Position numbers and translations under genes: made by a program. From positions 1 to 57,769 of the forward strand of contig JARGFJ010000012.1 of NCBI GenBank assembly GCA_029210875.1: a DNA stretch of 57,769 nt, read 5' to 3'. Shown here in pieces: positions 43,799 to 50,898 of the stretch (position 1 is its first letter; the number at the start of each line of letters is the position of its first letter). This DNA is from Gammaproteobacteria bacterium. GTDB lineage: Bacteria; Pseudomonadota; Gammaproteobacteria; Nitrosococcales; Methylophagaceae. The notes below the pieces were generated by a model. That model was not told where the DNA came from, made no database searches, and saw only the letters and a list, made by a program, of their open reading frames with translations.

Positions 43799-44289
43799 TA
43801 TGCACAGCCTCCAATATCAACTTCGACAAATCGCGAGGCTTTATAGAGTTTTCCCTCAGCACGTATGACTGCAATCACATTTGAATCTTCAGCAATTTTT
43901 ATCATGGTTTTAAATGGTAATTTGATTGCTGAACTAAAGTCCAAACTCATCGCAAGAGGAAAGGGGTTTTTTTCCACAACAATGGCAACGCGTTCAATAT
44001 TGGCTAAATCACTATGGATTTCGATAGGAACAGAAGCCCCATTGACCGCATAACTTGGTGGCGAACCAACCTTAAATTTAACCACTGAACTATCAACCAC
44101 TTCCGCTTCACCCAATAAGGCTAATAATGCATCTTCCATCGTTTCAGCAGTAAAAGCGTCAGTTGGCCAATGAGCTAATAGTATTCGAGGCAGCAACAAA
44201 CCACTTGTTGCAATTAATGCCAAAGTGGATACTGATATCGCTTTTTTGAGAACACTGCGGCGCTGAATGTGTGTCGTATTATTCGCCAT
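43798..44289 (-). CDS. soxY: SoxY-like sulfur carrier protein
   Basis: A 163-residue protein with a twin-arginine-type signal (QRRSVLKKAISVS, hydrophobic to about residue 39). The mature domain has the SoxY pattern with VEKNPFPLAMSLDF. The C-terminal swinging arm ends VDIGGCA, so the cargo-bearing cysteine is present one residue before the end; the arm is shorter than the GGCGG of thiosulfate-oxidising SoxY. The soxAX, soxB and soxCD genes are absent from the window. SoxYZ-like carriers associated with quinoprotein dehydrogenases are known, and this pair may be of that kind. Confidence 0.9.
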   Translation of the reverse strand: MANNTTHIQRRSVLKKAISVSTLALIATSGLLLPRILLAHWPTDAFTAETMEDALLALLGEAEVVDSSVVKFKVGSPPSYAVNGASVPIEIHSDLANIERVAIVVEKNPFPLAMSLDFSSAIKLPFKTMIKIAEDSNVIAVIRAEGKLYKASRFVEVDIGGCA

Positions 44290-45731
44290 TATTTTTCCAT
44301 TTGAGCTAATACCCGTTCAATTTCTCGTAAGCGTGAACTGATCTTTGCCAATTGATAATCATCATCTTTAGCATAACCCGCTGCTATTCGTAACTGATCC
44401 GCTGCCTGATTTAAGCGACCAGATGCATAATAATACTCTGCAAACCAGAGATGAGATTCACTTTTTTGCCCCATGTCTCCGGTTGTTCTGGCTAATTGTT
44501 GATATAAACGACGTGACGAATTGCCCAGTTCTAATTGTCGTAACAATAAGTCTGTTGCCTTTTTAGGGTTATTGGCCTGAATCAGTGCTGCGACTTGATC
44601 TAATGATAAAGCCTGATCATCTGGATACAGACGCTGATTACGTTCATAAATATCTAATGCGGCTGATAATCGCCCGACGGCTATTTCAATTTTAGCCAAG
44701 GCTAATTGGTAACTTAATCGATCATCATCGGCATCAATTAAAGGCTGTAAAACCTGTCTTGCCTTCGTGGTATTACCTGCGGCTAATAACGCTAAACTAT
44801 AGCCATAACGTGTCGCTGACTCATTAACTGCATTGCCTGATTTTAGCGCACCTTCATAATATCGAATTAATTGATCCAGATTATCGGTTGTTAACACTCG
44901 GACTTTTTCACGCATCAAATAAAAGTGTAATGTATCGCCCAACTGTCGTTTTAATGGATAGGTTACTGCCCGACCTCGTGCATCAGCAATACGCTCTGTA
45001 GTCACAGGATGTGTGCGTAAAAAGTCGGGCACCGCAGCAGACGAATAAAACCGGCTTGTTTGCTGCAAACGTTCAAAAAAGCTTGGCATTGCTTGTGCGT
45101 CAAAACCAGATCTAACCAATGTCAACATACCTAAATTATCGGCCTCGGCTTCATTGCTACGTGTAAAGTTAATTTGTGACTGAATACCACCCGCTTGCAC
45201 CGCCATAAGTGCAGCTGTTCCAGCTCTAGGGTCAGCCGCTCCTAATAAAGCAGCAGCAATCATCGCCACGGTCATCGGAACACTCATTTGTTCCTGTTTT
45301 TCAAAACTTCGCAATAAATGGCGTTGAGTAATATGGGCAATCTCATGGGCTAATACCGATGCAACCTCATCCTCGGTTTGACTGGTTAATAACAATCCAC
45401 TATGCACACCAATAAACCCACCAGGTGCAGCAAAGGCATTAACAGAAGAGTTAGGCACCATAAAAAAAGTAAAAGGCAAATTAGGTGCATCACTATTAGC
45501 AACTAATCGATATCCAAGTAACTGTATGTAATTCACAATCTCAGGATCATCAATCAAATCAAAAGCATGTTGTAACTGCCAAAAATAAGATAAGCCGACA
45601 GCATATTCTTGTTGCGGTGAAATCAATGCGCCAGCACTATCACCAATTTCAGGCAAGGCAATATCACTGGCAGCATTGAGTGACGACTGCCAGTAAACCA
45701 AACCTGCTAAAAAAATGATAATTTTTTTCAT
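44289..45731 (-). CDS. BepA-like periplasmic M48 metalloprotease with TPR repeats
   Basis: A 480-residue protein with a signal peptide (FLAGLVYWQSSLNAAS), an M48 protease domain with zinc motif HEIAH (about residue 129, VLAHEIAHITQRHLL) and the third ligand region SNEAEADNLG, then C-terminal TPR repeats. This is the BepA (YfgC) architecture, which controls outer-membrane protein quality. It is the first gene of the minus-strand operon and overlaps soxY by one base (TAATG). Confidence 0.9.
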   Translation of the reverse strand: MKKIIIFLAGLVYWQSSLNAASDIALPEIGDSAGALISPQQEYAVGLSYFWQLQHAFDLIDDPEIVNYIQLLGYRLVANSDAPNLPFTFFMVPNSSVNAFAAPGGFIGVHSGLLLTSQTEDEVASVLAHEIAHITQRHLLRSFEKQEQMSVPMTVAMIAAALLGAADPRAGTAALMAVQAGGIQSQINFTRSNEAEADNLGMLTLVRSGFDAQAMPSFFERLQQTSRFYSSAAVPDFLRTHPVTTERIADARGRAVTYPLKRQLGDTLHFYLMREKVRVLTTDNLDQLIRYYEGALKSGNAVNESATRYGYSLALLAAGNTTKARQVLQPLIDADDDRLSYQLALAKIEIAVGRLSAALDIYERNQRLYPDDQALSLDQVAALIQANNPKKATDLLLRQLELGNSSRRLYQQLARTTGDMGQKSESHLWFAEYYYASGRLNQAADQLRIAAGYAKDDDYQLAKISSRLREIERVLAQMEK

Positions 45732-45833
45732 AGCTGATAGACAGTAAATGTTTAAACGGGTTCCAACAAGACAAGTGTATCGTTTCGGTTTATCATTAGT
45801 ACAATTATTTGCTTATAAACTATAGGAAATACC

Positions 45834-46064
45834 ATGTCAGAATATGATGTAGAACTTGATACGTCAGGCTTAAATTGTCCATTGCCCGTATTAAAAGCGC
45901 GTAAATCCTTATCAACTATGGAAACAGGTCAACGCCTGCATTTAATTGCAACCGATGCTGGCGCCAAAATGGATATTCCAGCCTTCATCAAAATGACAGG
46001 CAATGTATTAGTTGAAACGTCAGAACAAGATGGCAAACTACATTTTGTGCTGGAAAAAGGATAA
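45834..46064 (+). CDS. TusA-family sulfurtransferase
   Basis: A 76-residue TusA/SirA fold with the catalytic CPLP motif in GLNCPLPVLKARKSL and the C-terminal LHFVLEKG strand. These proteins hand on sulfane sulfur as a persulfide. AGGAAATACC precedes the ATG. It is divergent from the BepA-soxYZ operon and five bases upstream of a DsrE-like gene. Confidence 0.92.
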   Translation: MSEYDVELDTSGLNCPLPVLKARKSLSTMETGQRLHLIATDAGAKMDIPAFIKMTGNVLVETSEQDGKLHFVLEKG

Positions 46065-46069
46065 GCATA

Positions 46070-46534
46070 ATGGCTAAGAAACTTGCAATTATTGCTAGCA
46101 AAGGCACGTTAGATGGTGGTTATCCTCCCTTTATATTGGCATCAACTGCGGCAGCACTTGGCTTTGAAGTAAAAATTTTCTTTACCTTCTACGGCCTGCA
46201 ACTATTGAAAAAAGACTTATCGTTAAAAGTGTCACCGTTAGGCAATCCAGCCATGCCGATGCCCGTTCCGGTACCAAGCATTATTCAGATCATTCCTGGT
46301 CTTGAATGGTTTGCCACCTGGATGATGAAACGCAAACTCAAACAAAAAGGTGTTGCCAGCATCGAACAACTTCGTGAAATCTGTCTGGAATCAGATGTTG
46401 AACTGATCGCTTGCCAAATGACGTATGATCTATTTGATTTTAAACCAGACGATATGATCGAAGGCATCAGCCATGGTGGTGCAGCAACATTCCTCGAATT
46501 TGCTGGTGATGCTGACGTAACCCTGTACATGTAA
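46070..46534 (+). CDS. DsrE/DsrF/DrsH-like sulfur transfer protein (DsrE2 type)
   Basis: A 154-residue protein with the pattern LAIIASKGTLDGGYPPFILA, FYGLQLLKKDLSL and a C-terminal cysteine region VELIACQMTYDLFDF, then GGAATFLEFAGDADVTLYM. DsrE2 proteins pair with TusA in sulfur trafficking. A hydrophobic stretch around residues 60-80 (VPSIIQIIPGLEWFATWM) is also typical of this subgroup. It follows tusA by five bases and is probably co-transcribed. Confidence 0.9.
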   Translation: MAKKLAIIASKGTLDGGYPPFILASTAAALGFEVKIFFTFYGLQLLKKDLSLKVSPLGNPAMPMPVPVPSIIQIIPGLEWFATWMMKRKLKQKGVASIEQLREICLESDVELIACQMTYDLFDFKPDDMIEGISHGGAATFLEFAGDADVTLYM

Positions 46535-46545
46535 TTCAATAAAAC

Positions 46546-46622
46546 TGGCGTCCCCGACAGGAGTCGAACCTGTGACCTTCCCCTTAGGAGGGGGACGCTC
46601 TATCCTGCTGAGCTACGGGGAC
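46546..46622 (-). tRNA. tRNA-Arg (anticodon CCT)
   Basis: A complete 77-base cloverleaf on the minus strand: acceptor GTCCCCG/CGGGGAC, D-loop with GCTCAGCAGGATAGAGC, anticodon stem TCCCC/GGGGA with loop CTCCTAA (anticodon CCT), T-arm ACAGGTTCGACTCCTGT, discriminator G and an encoded CCA. It decodes AGG. It stands alone and converges with the DsrE-like gene. Confidence 0.97.
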
Positions 46623-46633
46623 ATTGGCTGGGC

Positions 46634-46639
46634 ATTATA
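46634..46639 (-). promoter_or_regulatory. -10 box of the tRNA-Arg promoter
   Basis: TATAAT on the minus strand, 11 bases before the mature tRNA 5' end, followed by the GC-rich discriminator GCCCAGCC typical of stable-RNA promoters. No strong -35 box is evident. Confidence 0.7.
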
Positions 46640-46773
46640 GCAGGGCTGTGTTAGACCGACGAATCCAAAATAGTCGATCGGTGGCGGACAGGCAGTAATG
46701 AGGCTCTTGTTGCCAGTTTGCACTATTTCCATGACGTTATGCTAACTCAAAATTTTAGCCAAAATATGAAATA

Positions 46774-47754
46774 TCACGACATCAACGCTTTGATGTGTGC
46801 AATAACGGCATTTGCATTACCCTCAATGTTATAGCCGCCTTCCAAAACCGACACAATTTTTCCACCAGCATGACGTTGTGCAATTGTTTTGACCATTTCT
46901 GTCAGTTCAAAAAAGCCTTTATCGCTAATATCATGACAGCCCAACAAGTCATCTTTGCGGCTATCAAAACCAGCTGAAATCATCACCAGGTCGGGTTCAA
47001 AGCCAGTAGCAAGAGGTAATAATCTATCTCTAAACACAGAAATGATATCGTGATCTGTCGCTCCGCAGCCCAGATGAACATTGATATTAAATCCTTTGCC
47101 TTTTCCTTCGCCTATCCTCTCTGGTAAGCCAGTGCCTGGATAGGCAAACATGTCATGTGTAGAAAAATACAACACACTCGGATCTGAATAAAATGCCCAC
47201 TCGGTGCCGTTACCGTGATGATAATCCCAGTCAATTATCAGTATTTTCTTTTGCTGATAGTGCTGCTGTGCATAACGCGCTCCAATCGCGACATGGTTGA
47301 AGTAACAAAAGCCCTCTTCTTGCCCTGTGTTTTTTGCATGATGGCCTGGTGGACGAGAGGCACAAAACGCATTATTTACGTTGCCCATACAAACAGCATC
47401 TATTGCAGAAAGCACGCCCGAAGTCGCCAGCAAAGCCTGTTTATATGCCGTTAGCTGATGCGTTTTAATTTTATGTATGTGTTCGACTGAATGAATCTTT
47501 GTCAGCCAGGTTTCAGCATCACCTGTTGGAGAAATCAAGCTCATTTGTTTGTGAAGGTTTTCAGCTAATAGGTGTTGCTTTATTGCCTGATAACGCGCTG
47601 GAGATTCCGGGTGTGCATTCGATATTTTATGTGGCAAGAAGCCATCATCGATGACCAGGCCAGTATTACTAAGCTGTTGATTGGCTCGAACATCAGCGGC
47701 TAAAGCGCTGGATGCAGATAACTTAAGAAACTGTCTTCTACTCAATACAGACAT
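46774..47754 (-). CDS. histone-deacetylase-family protein with a Tat-like signal
   Basis: A 326-residue class II-type deacetylase fold. Active-site blocks: RPPGHHAKNTG, IDWDYHHGNGTEWAFY (zinc Asp and His) and SAGFDSRKDDLLG. All zinc ligands appear present. The N-terminus MSVLSRRQFLKLSASSALAA is a twin-arginine-type signal with possible cleavage after VRA near residue 25. Most bacterial relatives are cytoplasmic and act on acetylated polyamines or proteins; a periplasmic acetyl-amide hydrolase would be unusual. The gene is alone, divergent from the efflux operon. Confidence 0.88.
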   Translation of the reverse strand: MSVLSRRQFLKLSASSALAADVRANQQLSNTGLVIDDGFLPHKISNAHPESPARYQAIKQHLLAENLHKQMSLISPTGDAETWLTKIHSVEHIHKIKTHQLTAYKQALLATSGVLSAIDAVCMGNVNNAFCASRPPGHHAKNTGQEEGFCYFNHVAIGARYAQQHYQQKKILIIDWDYHHGNGTEWAFYSDPSVLYFSTHDMFAYPGTGLPERIGEGKGKGFNINVHLGCGATDHDIISVFRDRLLPLATGFEPDLVMISAGFDSRKDDLLGCHDISDKGFFELTEMVKTIAQRHAGGKIVSVLEGGYNIEGNANAVIAHIKALMS

Positions 47755-47878
47755 GTCATTTTCCTCTCATAGTCAAACAGCATTTCAAACTCAATCTTAA
47801 CAAAATCAGTTCATTTTAAAGAGAGTGACTTCAGTGTCAGAACACACGTCAATTAGACCAGAGTTTATCGTTTTAAAA

Positions 47879-47892
47879 GTGTAAATTTACAC
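47879..47892. promoter_or_regulatory. perfect 14-base palindrome, candidate operator
   Basis: GTGTAAATTTACAC lies in the 265-base divergent spacer between the deacetylase and the metal-efflux operon. A perfect palindrome of this size is the usual form of a dimeric repressor site. A further AGGTTAACCT palindrome is at 47979-47988, nearer the efflux genes. No regulator gene is adjacent. Confidence 0.5.
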
Positions 47893-48019
47893 CTACTTGG
47901 TGGCTAATATGACACTGATATATGATATGCATTGATGCCTCGCTCTTTCATTAAGTTGTTGCTGACTTGAATTTAAAAGGTTAACCTAAGTCCTCGATAA
48001 CTCGGTCACAATCCTATAA

Positions 48020-48334
48020 ATGCGATCTTTCACGTCTCTATTTTTTCTTTTAATCCTATGTATGGCCTTCTCTGGCACTGCAAGCGCATATTTGCATCTG
48101 GAGCAGCATGAGAGCGATCACCATTCTGAACAACATGGCTTGGATCATGGGCATGGGCATTTTAATGACATGGAAACGGAGCATGACCATCACTTTAATC
48201 TGCATGTGATCGGTGATTTGGTTGAGCATGATTCAATTTCAATTGATAGTCACCGTAACATTATCTTTGGCGAGTCCAATACCCGCCTAATTTTTCGTAG
48301 TTATATTCCACCTATCCCACCACCAAACGCGTAA
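48020..48334 (+). CDS. small histidine-rich exported protein preceding the metal-efflux genes
   Basis: A 104-residue protein with a signal peptide (FLLILCMAFSGTASA, cleavage near residue 23). The mature part is rich in His, Asp and Glu (EQHESDHHSEQHGLDHGHGH, then MHD-type HDHHFNLH) and ends IPPIPPPNA. It is probably a periplasmic metal-binding or metal-sensing protein. Position first in the czc-like operon recalls CzcI or CopL-type proteins, but I cannot assign a family with certainty. Confidence 0.7.
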   Translation: MRSFTSLFFLLILCMAFSGTASAYLHLEQHESDHHSEQHGLDHGHGHFNDMETEHDHHFNLHVIGDLVEHDSISIDSHRNIIFGESNTRLIFRSYIPPIPPPNA

Positions 48335-48398
48335 TTTCATCGCTTTAAATTCTTTGATATTCGCCTATCAGGCATAGGCATTGCTATGAGAGTTAATC

Positions 48399-49670
48399 AT
48401 GAAATTACATACCTTATTAGGATGCTTGCAATACAGCGTTCTGGCGATAGGGCTATCTTTACCTGGTATCGCTACCGCCATTGATCTACCGACTGCGGTC
48501 AGAAAAACACTGGAGAATAGTCCCCGGTTACAACGTTATCCTTTCCATATCAGAGCACTGGATGGCGAAGCTATTCAGGCCGGATTAAAACCCAATCCGA
48601 CCCTTCATGTCGATATAGAAAATGTACTCGGCACAGGTGGCAGCCGTTTCCTTGCTGGCACTGAATTGACATTGTCATTAAGTCAATTGATTGAGCTCGG
48701 TAACAAACGCGAGAAACGAATCAACATCGTCGATCAGAAATCTGCCGCTATTCAGCGCGACTACGAAGTGAAGCGTTTAGATGTGGTCGCAGACATGATG
48801 CGACGTTTTTATGACGCATTGAGACTGCAATATCTCATTGACTGGAATAAAACACGCATTCAATCAGAACAATCAGCGCTGGATGTTATCATTCGTCGAG
48901 CTCAAGCCGGTGTCGTTGGTCAAGCAGATGTGATGCGTATGCAACTAAGGCTTGCCAAGTCAAAAGTAAAGCAGGCTGAGTTAAAACAGCAACACCAACA
49001 GGCATTGATTGTTCTGGCTACGCATTGGGCCGCGTCTGCTGACTTTGAAAAGACTGAAGGTCAGCTAGAACAAGTGCCTGAACTACCAAGCGAAACCATG
49101 CTGATGTCAGCGCTAGATCAGACGCCAGACTACTTGCTCGCACAGGCTGAAACACGAATCAACCAGGCTCGGTTATCACTTGCTCAAGCTGAAAGTCAGG
49201 CTAACATCACGGTGGGCGGTGGTATCAGACGCATGGAAGCGATTGATGATAATGCCTTTGTCTTTAATTTTTCTATGCCCTTACAATGGCATAACCGTAA
49301 TCAAGGCAACATCGCCCTTGCTCAAGCACAGTACGAAGAAAAATTGGCAAATCAAGACATCTTGATACGTCAACTTGAACTGACGCTGGGTCGAATTCGC
49401 TCGGCCATGAACACCAGACTTAATCAAATACAACGGCTTGAAACCGAATTACAACCTGTTGCCAGCTCACTATTAGCTGAGATCAAACAGGGTTACCAAT
49501 TAGGTCAATACACTGTTTTGCAATGGGTCGATGCTCAAGATGAACTTTTCTCTATTGAACGTGACGTGATTGAATCTCAATACGCTGTTCACATGCAATT
49601 TCTCGAATTAGAACGCCTGAGCGGCAATAGCCTAATCAACACTGCCAAAGCACCCGCTCACAAGGAATAA
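48399..49670 (+). CDS. CzcC-like outer membrane factor of a heavy-metal RND pump
   Basis: A 423-residue TolC-superfamily protein with a signal peptide (ending near GIATA) and two long coiled-coil hairpins. Blocks GLKPNPTLHVDIENVLG, ELTLSLSQLIELGNKREKRI and the C-terminal GQYTVLQWVDAQDELF match CzcC/CusC-type metal efflux channels. It is followed four bases later by the adaptor gene. Confidence 0.88.
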   Translation: MKLHTLLGCLQYSVLAIGLSLPGIATAIDLPTAVRKTLENSPRLQRYPFHIRALDGEAIQAGLKPNPTLHVDIENVLGTGGSRFLAGTELTLSLSQLIELGNKREKRINIVDQKSAAIQRDYEVKRLDVVADMMRRFYDALRLQYLIDWNKTRIQSEQSALDVIIRRAQAGVVGQADVMRMQLRLAKSKVKQAELKQQHQQALIVLATHWAASADFEKTEGQLEQVPELPSETMLMSALDQTPDYLLAQAETRINQARLSLAQAESQANITVGGGIRRMEAIDDNAFVFNFSMPLQWHNRNQGNIALAQAQYEEKLANQDILIRQLELTLGRIRSAMNTRLNQIQRLETELQPVASSLLAEIKQGYQLGQYTVLQWVDAQDELFSIERDVIESQYAVHMQFLELERLSGNSLINTAKAPAHKE

Positions 49671-49674
49671 GCCA

Positions 49675-50889
49675 ATGAAAACCTATCTATTTATAGTAGC
49701 TCTATTAGTGCAAAGTCCTGTTTTTGCTGCAGGAGGTCATGATGGTTCTGTGCCAGAACAAATACCCGAAGGCCCACATGGTGGCAAGTTGTTGCAAAGT
49801 GATGAACTTAATCTGGAAATCACTATTTTTGAAACGGGTATTCCACCGGAAATGCGTGTTTATGCCTACCTGCCTGAAGGTAGTGCCATTTCACCTGATG
49901 ACATTGAGATGACCGTTACCCTCCATCGTACTGGTGGTCAACACGATCTTGTCGACTTTAGCAGCGAACGTGATTATCTGGTCAGTGATATGGTTATCAC
50001 CGAGCCTCACTCATTTGAAGTAGAAGTCGCGGCACAGTATCAAAATAAAGCGTATCACTGGCACTTTGAAAGTTTTGAAGGACGAGCAGAAATTTCTGAT
50101 CGTCTGCTTGAACTGACTGACGTTGAAACAGAAACAGTTGGACCACAAACTCTCGCTATCACCAATACCGTCTATGGCGTGATTAGCAAAGCAGAAGATC
50201 GGGTGTTTCATGTACATGCGCCCTATCCCGGGATTATCGAAGCCGTTTATGTCGAAACAGGTGATAAAGTAAAGAAAGGTCAACGTCTTCTGACCGTTCG
50301 TAACCAACAAACACTACAAAGTTACGCCATAAACAGCCCGTCATCTGGCGAAGTTACCTTACGACCAGCCAAACAGGGCGATCATTCTGATATGGGTACG
50401 CTGGTTGAGATTAGCGATTTATCCAAGGTCTGGGTTGAAATGTCGATGTTTCCTAATGACATTGAGCAAATTACTCAAGGCATGACCGTTACCGTTAACG
50501 ATCTGCATGGCGATCATACTGCCGAAGGCAAACTGGATTATCTATCACCTCAAATGACTGGCGGACACATTGCTCGTGCCAGAGCGACAATTAATAATAC
50601 CGATGGTGTCTGGCGACCAGGCATGCATGTTAAAGCCAAGGTCATGATTGAGCGTATCGACGTACCTCTCGCCGTTAAACGCACAGCTCTGCAATCTTTC
50701 CGTGACATGTCGGTAGTCTTTGGCCGTTTCGGCAATGTATTTGAAGTCAGAATGTTAGAACTTGGTCGACAAGATAAGGAATACGTTGAAGTAATTGGCG
50801 GGATCAATGCAGGCACTGAGTATGTGATCAACAACAGCTATCTGCTCAAAGCAGAAGTCTTAAAAGATGGCGCAAGCCACGATCACTAG
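49675..50889 (+). CDS. CzcB-like periplasmic adaptor of a heavy-metal RND pump
   Basis: A 404-residue membrane-fusion protein. It has a signal peptide, an N-terminal extra domain with HGGKLLQSDELNLEITIFETG as in CzcB, a lipoyl-like domain (VYVETGDKVKKGQRLLTV) and beta-barrel (WVEMSMFPNDIEQI). No canonical lipobox is evident. It joins the inner-membrane transporter to the outer-membrane channel. Nine bases separate it from czcA. Confidence 0.9.
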   Translation: MKTYLFIVALLVQSPVFAAGGHDGSVPEQIPEGPHGGKLLQSDELNLEITIFETGIPPEMRVYAYLPEGSAISPDDIEMTVTLHRTGGQHDLVDFSSERDYLVSDMVITEPHSFEVEVAAQYQNKAYHWHFESFEGRAEISDRLLELTDVETETVGPQTLAITNTVYGVISKAEDRVFHVHAPYPGIIEAVYVETGDKVKKGQRLLTVRNQQTLQSYAINSPSSGEVTLRPAKQGDHSDMGTLVEISDLSKVWVEMSMFPNDIEQITQGMTVTVNDLHGDHTAEGKLDYLSPQMTGGHIARARATINNTDGVWRPGMHVKAKVMIERIDVPLAVKRTALQSFRDMSVVFGRFGNVFEVRMLELGRQDKEYVEVIGGINAGTEYVINNSYLLKAEVLKDGASHDH

Positions 50890-50898
50890 GAGCGATAC

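Noticed and set aside
43481-44289. A complete sulfur-oxidation (sox) gene cluster
   Set aside because: Only soxY and soxZ are present; no soxA, soxX, soxB, soxC or soxD in the window.
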